NCBI RefSeq assembly: GCF_963422335.1
Contig: NZ_OY729424.1
Location: 6,386,001-6,450,000 of the forward strand
DNA from: an uncultured Roseateles sp.
Lineage (GTDB): Bacteria; Pseudomonadota; Gammaproteobacteria; Burkholderiales; Burkholderiaceae_C
Reading direction: 5' to 3'
DNA length: 64,000 bases
The position numbers and the translations under genes were made by a program. Position 1 is the first letter of the stretch. Each line of letters begins with the position of its first letter. Below, one piece after another: positions 28,484 to 35,493 of the stretch. The notes beneath the pieces were generated by a model, which was given only the letters and a program-made list of their open reading frames with translations, had not been told where the DNA came from and did no database searches.

Positions 28484-30007
28484 CTACGCCAGTTTGAAGG
28501 TACCCACCACCTGCGCCAGGCGCCCGGCCTGGTCGCGCAGCGACTCGGCCGCCGCCGCGCCCTCCTCGACCAGCGCCGCGTTCTGCTGCGTCATCTGGTC
28601 CAGCTGGTTGACTGCGCCATTGATGTGGGCGATGCCGTCGCTCTGCTCCGAGGTGGCGGCGGTGATCTCGCCGATGATGTCGCCGACGCGCTGCACCGAG
28701 CCAACGATCTCCTGCATGGTCTGGCCGGCGTGGGCCACCAGGCGGGCCCCGTCCTCGACCTTGTCCACCGAGGCGCCGATCAGGCTCTTGATCTCCTTGG
28801 CCGCCTGGGCCGAGCGCTGGGCCAAGCTGCGCACTTCGGAGGCCACCACGGCAAAGCCACGGCCCTGCTCGCCGGCGCGGGCCGCCTCGACCGCCGCGTT
28901 CAGCGCCAGGATATTGGTCTGGAAGGCGATGCCGTCGATCACGCCGATGATGTCGCTGATCTTCTTCGAGCTGTTGTTGATCTCGTCCATCGTCGACACC
29001 ACCTGGGCCACCACCGAGCCACCTCGGGCCGCCACCTCGGCGGCCGAGCCGGCCAGCTGATTGGCCTGGCGCGAGGCGTCGGCCGTCTGCCTGACGGTGC
29101 TGGTCAGCTGGTCCATCGACGAGGCCGCCTGCTGCAGATTGCTGGCCGTCTGTTCGGTGCGGGTGGACAGGTCGGCATTGCCGGTAGCGATCTCGCTGGA
29201 GGCGGTGGAGATGCTGTCGGTCGAGCTGCGCACTTGGGCGACCAGCTGGCGCAGCGACTGCTGCATCTGGCCCAGTGCGCCCATCAGGCTGGCGCCGCCC
29301 ACGCTGCCGTCCAGCCGAGCCGACAGGTCGCCCTGGGCAATCTGCAGCAGCGCATCCCGGGCCTCAGCCGGATCGCCGCCAAGCTCGCGCCGCACCGAGC
29401 GCTGCAAGACCACGCACAGCGCGCCGGCAACGATGACCGCCAGCGCGGCCAGCAAGGCCGCGATCCAGGTCGTGCGGTTGGCCCGGGTGTTGACGTCCAG
29501 ATGGGTTTCCTTGGCCTGCTTGGCCGAGGCCTCGACCTGCTTGAGCAGGCCGGCGCGCAGTTGGCGCCAGGCCGGGGTTTCTTCACTGTTGAGCACGGCG
29601 ATGGCCTTGGGGCCGTCGGTCGTGACCAGGGCCAGCACCTTCTCCTGCGCCTGGGCCTGGGCCTCGCGCAGCGGCACCAGCGCCGCCAGTTCTTTCTGCA
29701 GCGGTGTGCCCGCGGCAATGACGGCGTTGTCGGCGGCGGCCTTGTCGTAGGCCGCGCGGGCCGCCGTCAGGTTGTCATAGGCCTTCTTGTTGGCCGGATC
29801 CAGCACCACATTGCGCAGCGCCTGGCCCATCTGCAAGCCCTGCGCATACATCTCCGACACGCCGGCGGCAAAGGCCTGCTCGGTACGGATATAGGTGTCG
29901 AACTGCGACTGGGTGCTGCTCAGGCCCCAGATGCTGGTGGCCAGAGCGGTGACGAACAAAACGGCCGGAACGGCCGAGCACACCAGCAAGCGGGTGGTGA
30001 AGCGCAT
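28484..30007 (-). CDS. Methyl-accepting chemotaxis protein
   Basis: A chemoreceptor of 507 residues. Two membrane helices (about 8-29 and 190-211) bracket a ~160-residue four-helix-bundle-type periplasmic domain that begins STQSQFDTYIRTEQAFAAG. A HAMP-like linker (RRELGGDPAEARDALLQIAQGDLSARLDG) leads to the signalling domain, with tip sequence IIGVIDGIAFQTNILALNAAVEAARAGEQGRGFAVVASEVRSLAQRSA split here over the hairpin. There is no NWETF-type pentapeptide at the C-terminus (ends GTFKLA), so it probably relies on other receptors for adaptation. The RBS AGGAG lies near the start. A flagellar-type promoter may precede it. Confidence 0.93.
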   Translation of the reverse strand: MRFTTRLLVCSAVPAVLFVTALATSIWGLSSTQSQFDTYIRTEQAFAAGVSEMYAQGLQMGQALRNVVLDPANKKAYDNLTAARAAYDKAAADNAVIAAGTPLQKELAALVPLREAQAQAQEKVLALVTTDGPKAIAVLNSEETPAWRQLRAGLLKQVEASAKQAKETHLDVNTRANRTTWIAALLAALAVIVAGALCVVLQRSVRRELGGDPAEARDALLQIAQGDLSARLDGSVGGASLMGALGQMQQSLRQLVAQVRSSTDSISTASSEIATGNADLSTRTEQTASNLQQAASSMDQLTSTVRQTADASRQANQLAGSAAEVAARGGSVVAQVVSTMDEINNSSKKISDIIGVIDGIAFQTNILALNAAVEAARAGEQGRGFAVVASEVRSLAQRSAQAAKEIKSLIGASVDKVEDGARLVAHAGQTMQEIVGSVQRVGDIIGEITAATSEQSDGIAHINGAVNQLDQMTQQNAALVEEGAAAAESLRDQAGRLAQVVGTFKLA

Positions 30008-30033
30008 GGGACTTGTCTCCTGAGTACGGAGCT

Positions 30034-30060
30034 ATATCGGCGCCGCAGGCGCTGACTCAA
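30034..30060 (-). promoter_or_regulatory. Candidate sigma-28 (FliA) promoter of the chemoreceptor gene
   Basis: On the minus strand TTGA (30060-30057), 15 bases, then GCCGATAT (30041-30034) matches the flagellar consensus TAAA-N15-GCCGATAA at seven of eight -10 positions, with correct spacing but a weak -35. The start would fall near 30027, about 20 bases before the ATG. Chemoreceptor genes are commonly FliA-dependent. Confidence 0.4.
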
Positions 30061-30105
30061 CCGTGCAAGACCCTGGGTCGCGTGACGGAATGCGCTTGAT
30101 GCAAA

Positions 30106-32478
30106 TCAATTTGCCAAGGCGTCGTCGCGCTGGCGCACCAGCAGGGCATCAAAGGCCTCGGCCGGCAGTGGCTTGGCGAACAGATAGCCTTGGGCATAGT
30201 CGCAGCCGGCGGCGGTCAGCAATTCACGCTGGGCGGTGGTTTCGACGCCCTCGGCAATCACCTTGATGCCCAGCTCGTGGGCCATCACGATGATGGCCTT
30301 GCACAGCGCCACGTCGCGCGCGCCGGGCCTGAGGTTGCGCACAAAGCTCTGGTCTATCTTCAGGTAGTCGATATCGAACTTCTGGATATAGGACAGCGAG
30401 GAGTAGCCGGTGCCGAAGTCGTCCAGCGCCACCTCGACGCCGGCATCGCGGAACTCCAGCAGCTGTTCGGTCACCCCGGGGCTGGCATCGAGCAGCAGGC
30501 CCTCGGTGATCTCGACCACCAGGGCTCCGCCTGGCAGGCCCAGCGCCTTCAGGTGCGCCAGCCACAAGGCGCTGCGCCGGCCCTGACGCTGGAACTCGAT
30601 CGGCGACTGGTTCACCGCGACCTGGAAGTAAGGGTCCAGCTGCTCGCGCCAGCGCTTGACCCACTGAGCCGCCTGCTGGAAGACCCACTCGCCGATGTCG
30701 TGGATCAGGCCGCTGGCCTCGGCCAGCGGAATGAACTCCGCCGGGCTGACCATGCCGCGGGTCGGATGCTCCCAGCGCAGCAGGGCTTCGGCCTTGTGGA
30801 TGCGGCCGCTGGCCAGGTCCACCACCGGCTGGAAGTACAGGCGCAGCTCCTCGTTGGCCAGGGCGCCGCGCAGATCGTTGGTCAGCCGCATGCGCGCCAC
30901 GGCGGCCACCTGCAAGGCCGGAGTGAAGAAGCTGAAGCAGTTGCGGCCGGCATCCTTGGCCACATACATGGCCTGGTCGGCCTGCTTGAGCAGGTCGTCG
31001 ATCTCGGTCGCGTCATGGGGATAGAGCGTGATGCCTATGCTGGCAGACACATAGGCCTGCTCACCGCGCAACTCGAACGGCGCGGCCAGCGCCTGGTTGA
31101 TGTGCTGGGCAATCGCCTCGACCCGCGCCAGGTCATGCAGCTCGGCCAATATCACGGTGAACTCGTCGCCGCCCAGGCGGGCCACCGTGTCGGCCTCGCG
31201 CACACAGTGGCAGATGCGCTGCGCGGCCTCCTTCAGCAGCACATCGCCCTGGTCGTGGCCCAGGGTGTCGTTGACCTCCTTGAACTGGTCCAGATCGATG
31301 AAGAGCACGGCCACCGGCAGCCCGTCGCGCTTGCTCTTCTTGACATCCTGCTCCAGCCGGTCACGGAAGGTGCGGCGATTGGGCAGGCCGGTCAGCGCAT
31401 CGTGCTGGGCCATATGGCGCATGCGCTCCTCGCTTTCGCGCAGCTCGCGGGTCATGGCCTCGGCGCGGCCGAAGGCACGGGCCCGCGCCGTCAGCAGCTG
31501 CCAGCTGAGCAGGCTCAGCAGCAGGCTCAGACCGACACCCGAGACGGCAATGATGGAGGCAGAGTTGCTGCTGAAGCGCTGCTCGAATTCGGGCCGCATG
31601 CCGGCCACCAGGGTCCAGGTATGGTTGGCCATGGCGATGTACTCATGCGCCTCCTTGCCCGGCAAGGCGGCGTGGCCGGCGTCCGGGCCCGACCGGTACA
31701 TCAGCGCAGCATCGCTCAGTTCCACGCCATCGTAGACGCGCAGGTCCAGGCCGGGCGTGCCCTCGCCGTAGAGGCCGGACATCAGATCACCCATGCGGAA
31801 GGTGGCGAACACCCAGCCGGTCAGTTGCTCACGCCGTTGCGCCACATTGCCCAGCGGCTTGCCCTTGGCATACAGCGGCAGGAACAGCACAAAGGCGGCC
31901 TGCGCCTCGCCCTCGGCTTCGGTCACCAGCCGGGTCTTGCGCGTCATCACCATGGCGCCAGAGTCGCGAGCCTTGAACATGGCCTCGCGGCGCGCCGAAT
32001 CGCTCAGCGCATCAAAGCCCATGGCCCGTTCGGTCAGGCGCGAAAACGGCTCGATATAGGTCACCGGCGCATGCCATTCGCGCTCACCCTCGGGGAACAC
32101 CCGGTAGCTGGTCTGCCCCATGCGCCGCTGCGCATGGACAAAGTTTTCCAGACGCTGGCCCGGAATCAGCGGGGTGAAGGCAAAGGCCTGGAGACCACTG
32201 AAGTCGGCGCCCGAGAGGGCCACTTCGACATAGACGCGAAAGTCATCGCGCTCGACCAGGTCCGAGGCATCGAACAGCCCCTGCGCCCCGCGCAACAGCT
32301 GCTCGAAGGCAGCCATGCGCTGCTCGATGCGGTTGGCGCTCTGGCGCAGGGCGAAGTCGAAGTTGGACCAGAGGTTTTTCTGCGTTGCCACCTGTTCGTG
32401 GTGCCACAGCGCCCAGGTCGCGCACAGGCACACCAGGCCCAGGCCCAGTGAGATCGACAGATGAACCAGGCGCTTCAA
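30106..32478 (-). CDS. CHASE-GGDEF-EAL membrane protein (cyclic-di-GMP turnover)
   Basis: A protein of 790 residues. A first membrane helix (about 7-24), a periplasmic CHASE domain (about 70-290, with SGADFSGLQAFAFTPLIPGQRLENFVH) and a second helix (about 310-330) are followed by GGDEF (intact ARLGGDEFTVIL) and EAL (KAEALLRWEHP, VAVNQSP, DDFGTGYSSLSY, KIDQSFVRN). Both enzyme domains keep their signature residues, so either synthesis or hydrolysis is possible. The start is TTG at 32478; later ATGs would remove the membrane anchor. It begins 12 bases after a periplasmic binding protein gene, suggesting a shared signal. Confidence 0.88.
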   Translation of the reverse strand: MKRLVHLSISLGLGLVCLCATWALWHHEQVATQKNLWSNFDFALRQSANRIEQRMAAFEQLLRGAQGLFDASDLVERDDFRVYVEVALSGADFSGLQAFAFTPLIPGQRLENFVHAQRRMGQTSYRVFPEGEREWHAPVTYIEPFSRLTERAMGFDALSDSARREAMFKARDSGAMVMTRKTRLVTEAEGEAQAAFVLFLPLYAKGKPLGNVAQRREQLTGWVFATFRMGDLMSGLYGEGTPGLDLRVYDGVELSDAALMYRSGPDAGHAALPGKEAHEYIAMANHTWTLVAGMRPEFEQRFSSNSASIIAVSGVGLSLLLSLLSWQLLTARARAFGRAEAMTRELRESEERMRHMAQHDALTGLPNRRTFRDRLEQDVKKSKRDGLPVAVLFIDLDQFKEVNDTLGHDQGDVLLKEAAQRICHCVREADTVARLGGDEFTVILAELHDLARVEAIAQHINQALAAPFELRGEQAYVSASIGITLYPHDATEIDDLLKQADQAMYVAKDAGRNCFSFFTPALQVAAVARMRLTNDLRGALANEELRLYFQPVVDLASGRIHKAEALLRWEHPTRGMVSPAEFIPLAEASGLIHDIGEWVFQQAAQWVKRWREQLDPYFQVAVNQSPIEFQRQGRRSALWLAHLKALGLPGGALVVEITEGLLLDASPGVTEQLLEFRDAGVEVALDDFGTGYSSLSYIQKFDIDYLKIDQSFVRNLRPGARDVALCKAIIVMAHELGIKVIAEGVETTAQRELLTAAGCDYAQGYLFAKPLPAEAFDALLVRQRDDALAN

Positions 32479-32490
32479 CCGGGCGCCCGT

Positions 32491-33276
32491 TCAGAACTGC
32501 GTCATGGCGCGCGCCAGGTCCGGCTTGAAATACTTCTCGAAGATGCGCTGCACCGTGCCGTCGGCCCGCATGCCGGCGATAAGCGCCCGCCAGCGCTCCT
32601 GCTCCCGGGGCGGCAAGGCCTTCTTGGACATGATCAGCCCGTGCGGTACTGCCGGATCGTCGAACTCCAGTATCTGCGTCTGCGCGCGCAGCTTGTCGGT
32701 TTCCAGTGTGGGGTAGTCGAAGGGCTCGATGATCATGGCCTGGACACGGTTCTCAAGCAGGATCTGATACAGCGGCTCCAGCGTGCTGGCATAGGTCACG
32801 CGGCGCTCCTGCTCCAGCTTGTCCATCAGACGATTGGCCGAGGCGCTGTAGCGAAAGCCGCGGATCGCGCCCAGCTTCAACGCCGGGTTGTTCTCGAAAT
32901 CGGCATGCTTGACCACGCCGGCGTCGCGGCGCAGCAGCAGGTAGTACTTGTTGGAAAAATACCAGGCGAAGGCGGCGAACTGGTCGCGTGCCGGGTTGGT
33001 AATGCCCGACAGGCTGAAATCCAGCGCGCCCGACTCGATCAGCTGCCAGATCCGCGCCCGGGGCATCAGGGTGATGTTGACCTTGCAGCCGCTGCGCCGT
33101 ATCAGCTCGTCGGCGATGTCCTTGTCGATGCCCTGACCGGCCTCGGCCGAGTACAGCAGGCCATGCTCGTGCAGGGCCAGGCTCAACGGCCGCGAGCAGT
33201 CAGGCAGGTCTGCAGCTACGGCCACGCCGCAACACAGGCTGAGCCAGGCGGCCATCAAACGAGCGGACAAACGCAT
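32491..33276 (-). CDS. Family 3 periplasmic solute-binding protein upstream of a cyclic-di-GMP enzyme
   Basis: A secreted protein of 261 residues with signal MRLSARLMAAWLSLCCGVAVAA. Mature motifs include EAGQGIDKDIADELIRRSGCKVNI, LIESGALDFSLSGITNPARDQFAAF and a C-terminal helix RIFEKYFKPDLARA, all of the amino-acid-type PBPb fold. No transporter genes are near. It is followed after 12 bases by a CHASE-GGDEF-EAL protein, so it may deliver a ligand signal to it rather than import anything (inference). The start at 33276 has GAGGAG seven bases upstream; ATG at 33291 is an alternative. Confidence 0.8.
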   Translation of the reverse strand: MRLSARLMAAWLSLCCGVAVAADLPDCSRPLSLALHEHGLLYSAEAGQGIDKDIADELIRRSGCKVNITLMPRARIWQLIESGALDFSLSGITNPARDQFAAFAWYFSNKYYLLLRRDAGVVKHADFENNPALKLGAIRGFRYSASANRLMDKLEQERRVTYASTLEPLYQILLENRVQAMIIEPFDYPTLETDKLRAQTQILEFDDPAVPHGLIMSKKALPPREQERWRALIAGMRADGTVQRIFEKYFKPDLARAMTQF

Positions 33277-33384
33277 CGGCGGGCTCCTCATGCAAGGATG
33301 CAGCTTAACCGAGCCCCGCCCCGCCAACACGGCCCCGAGAGGCGGTCAAACGTGCAGTGTTTCCGCAATGCGCGCCAACCAGCA

Positions 33385-34374
33385 TCAATCCGTCGTCATA
33401 TTGGCCTTGCGAGCCACGGCACCCAGGCGCTCGTACTCGCTGGAGCCCAGGGCCGTCAACTCCTGCGGGCTGGAGCTGCGCGGCGTGAAACCGGCCTGCA
33501 GCAGCTTGTCCTTGACATCAGGCTGGGCCAAGGCCTCGACAAAAGCCTGGTTCAGCGCCTTCAGCACCGGTACGGGCAGACCGGCCGGGCCGTAAACGCC
33601 GAACCAGGGCTCCACCGCATAGCCGGGCAGGCCGGCTTCGGCCAGCGTGGGCACATTCGGCAGCGAATGCGAGCGGGCCTTGCCGGCCACCGCCAGCGCG
33701 CGCAGCTTGCCCTGCTGAATGTGGGGCAGCGAGGCCGGCAGGTTGTCGAACATCAGGCCGACATGGCCGCCCAGCAGATCGGTGATGCCCGGCGCACTGC
33801 CGCGGTACGGCACATGGGTCAGATCAACGCCCGTCATCTGCTCGAACATGGCTGCGGCCAGGTGCATCGAGGTGCCGGCGCCGGCCGTGGCAAAGGTCAT
33901 GCCCTTGTCCTTCTTGGCCGCCGCAATCAGCTCGGCCACGCTCTTGATTGGCGAGGCCGCGTTGACCTCGATGACGATGGTCGAGTTGCCCAGCAGGCTG
34001 ACGGCCGTGAAGTCCTTGCGTGGATCGAAGGGCATGGTCTTGTAGACGTGCGGGTTCAGCGCATTGGTCGAGATAGCGCCGAAACCGATCGTGTAGCCGT
34101 CGGCCGGCGCCTTGGCCACCAGGTCCATGCCCAGATTGCCGCCGGCGCCGGGCTTGTTCTCGACCACCACCGGCTGGCCCAGCTTGTCGGCCACCTTCTG
34201 GCCCACCGTGCGCGCCACCAGATCGGTGGTGCCGCCGGCGGCATAGGGCACGATGAAGCGGATGGGCTTGCTGGGGAAATCGGCGGCCGAGGCTGAGGCG
34301 CCGAAGCCGAGCAGGGTCGAGGCCAGCAAGACGGTCAGACCGCGACGCCGCACGGCAGGGGTGGATGAACGCAT
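33385..34374 (-). CDS. Bug family tripartite tricarboxylate transporter binding protein (TctC-like)
   Basis: A periplasmic binding protein of 329 residues with signal peptide (ends FGASASA before ADFPSKPIRFIVPYAAGGTTD). NKPGAGGNLGMDLVAKAPADGYTI and THVPYRGSAPGITDLLGGHV are hallmarks of the Bug/TctC superfamily, which is greatly expanded in Burkholderiales. No TctA/TctB membrane genes are adjacent, the usual state for orphan Bug proteins. The ligand is probably a carboxylate. The start at 34374 has GGGAG upstream, but that ribosome site overlaps a predicted leader stem. Confidence 0.9.
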   Translation of the reverse strand: MRSSTPAVRRRGLTVLLASTLLGFGASASAADFPSKPIRFIVPYAAGGTTDLVARTVGQKVADKLGQPVVVENKPGAGGNLGMDLVAKAPADGYTIGFGAISTNALNPHVYKTMPFDPRKDFTAVSLLGNSTIVIEVNAASPIKSVAELIAAAKKDKGMTFATAGAGTSMHLAAAMFEQMTGVDLTHVPYRGSAPGITDLLGGHVGLMFDNLPASLPHIQQGKLRALAVAGKARSHSLPNVPTLAEAGLPGYAVEPWFGVYGPAGLPVPVLKALNQAFVEALAQPDVKDKLLQAGFTPRSSSPQELTALGSSEYERLGAVARKANMTTD

Positions 34375-34381
34375 GGAATCT

Positions 34382-34440
34382 CCCGGATTATTCAGTGCCG
34401 GCAGCTTATCCGCTGCCCATGACACCGCCCCGAATCCGGG
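34382..34440 (-). other. Nested inverted repeats in the leader of the Bug protein gene
   Basis: Outer arms CCCGGATT (34382-34389) and AATCCGGG (34433-34440) are perfect complements. Inside them GGCAGC / GCTGCC (34400-34405 and 34412-34417) form another stem with a TTATCC loop. In minus-strand RNA the outer stem includes the GGG of the ribosome site CGGGAG just before the ATG. There is no T tract, so a translation-masking leader or weak terminator are both possible. Confidence 0.4.
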
Positions 34441-34472
34441 TTTGCAATGCGCACAGCCGTGGTGCAAGGCCT

Positions 34473-35276
34473 TCAGGCGCCGCGCCGCCGCCGCAGTGCA
34501 CCGGCGCCTATGGCCAGCATGCCCAGGCTCATCATCGCCCAGGTGCTGGCCTCGGGCACGGCCGTGATGTTGTAGGTGACGTCGTACGAGACGGGCGGGC
34601 CGCCGGCGTAGGGGCCCGTGGACAGGTTGGTGGAGGTGAAGCGCAGCTGGTGCTGGCCGGCCGTCAAGCCCTCCAAGGCATAGGTATAGCCCAAGGTGAC
34701 AGCTGGGTAGACGCCGGGCGGGAAGCCAAACAGGGTGTCAACAATACCGCCGGCAGGCAGGTTCAGCGGGAACAGCGGGCCGGACTGGAGGAATTGATTC
34801 AGTGAGCTGGCGCCATTGGGCAGCAGGGCCGGCGCTCCGTCGACCGTGACCGACAGATTGCTGACATCACCCAGGGCATAGGCCGCATGGGTGCGCATAT
34901 CCGCCTCGGTGTTGACGACGGCATCCGCCCAGAAAAGGACGGTGACTGGGCTGAACACCAGCCTCTGGTCGCTGCGCACCGTCACGTTGCGCACGACGGG
35001 GTCTTGCGAAAACGTCGATGCAAGAAAGAAGTAGCTCCCCTGGTCGCCCAGCGCTGAATGCGCGCCGGTCGTGTCCAGCAGCGGGTTGATGCCCGCCGGC
35101 AGGGCAAATTCCCATTGCGCCATCTGGGCCGACAGGAAACTTTGGCTGTAGCCACCGACCATGGCGTCAGGCGCAATCAGCTGCTGCGCCTGCGGCGCGC
35201 TGGAGGCGATGGCGAGGATGGCCGCCGCGGCCACCGGAATCAGTTGTCGCGCGATGGAGGCTTGTTGCTTAGACAT
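34473..35276 (-). CDS. PEP-CTERM sorting domain protein
   Basis: An exported protein of 267 residues: N-terminal signal (RQLIPVAAAAILAIASSAPQAQ) and a C-terminal sorting tail VPEASTWAMMSLGMLAIGAGALRRRRGA, that is a PEA variant of the PEP box, a membrane segment and an Arg cluster. The body is a beta-rich domain of unknown function. It would be cut and anchored by an exosortase, which is not in this window. The start at 35276 has AAGGGA nine bases upstream. A sigma-54-like promoter lies about 60 bases further up. Confidence 0.85.
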   Translation of the reverse strand: MSKQQASIARQLIPVAAAAILAIASSAPQAQQLIAPDAMVGGYSQSFLSAQMAQWEFALPAGINPLLDTTGAHSALGDQGSYFFLASTFSQDPVVRNVTVRSDQRLVFSPVTVLFWADAVVNTEADMRTHAAYALGDVSNLSVTVDGAPALLPNGASSLNQFLQSGPLFPLNLPAGGIVDTLFGFPPGVYPAVTLGYTYALEGLTAGQHQLRFTSTNLSTGPYAGGPPVSYDVTYNITAVPEASTWAMMSLGMLAIGAGALRRRRGA

Positions 35277-35339
35277 ATCGTTCGTCCCTTCAGTTTGAGG
35301 TGGAAGATCGCGGCCTTGGCTGCCAGGGGCAGGGCGTAT

Positions 35340-35355
35340 TGCGACCGCCATGCCA
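35340..35355 (-). promoter_or_regulatory. Candidate sigma-54 promoter of the PEP-CTERM gene
   Basis: The minus strand reads TGGCATGGCGGTCGCA. It has GG and GC ten bases apart and differs from TGGCACG-N4-TTGCW at two fixed positions. The predicted start near 35328 gives a ~50-base leader. PEP-CTERM genes in some betaproteobacteria depend on RpoN and the PrsK/PrsR pair, which supports the reading. Confidence 0.5.
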
Positions 35356-35493
35356 CTATCTCGTTAGCTTCAGCCGCTGTCCTTAAACCACCTGAGGCGC
35401 CGCTGAAACTTCCTGAAACCGGCCGACCTATCGGGGTTTACTCGCTGACACGGTGGCTTGAACTCCCTATGCTTGGCCGACGATGAGGACCCC

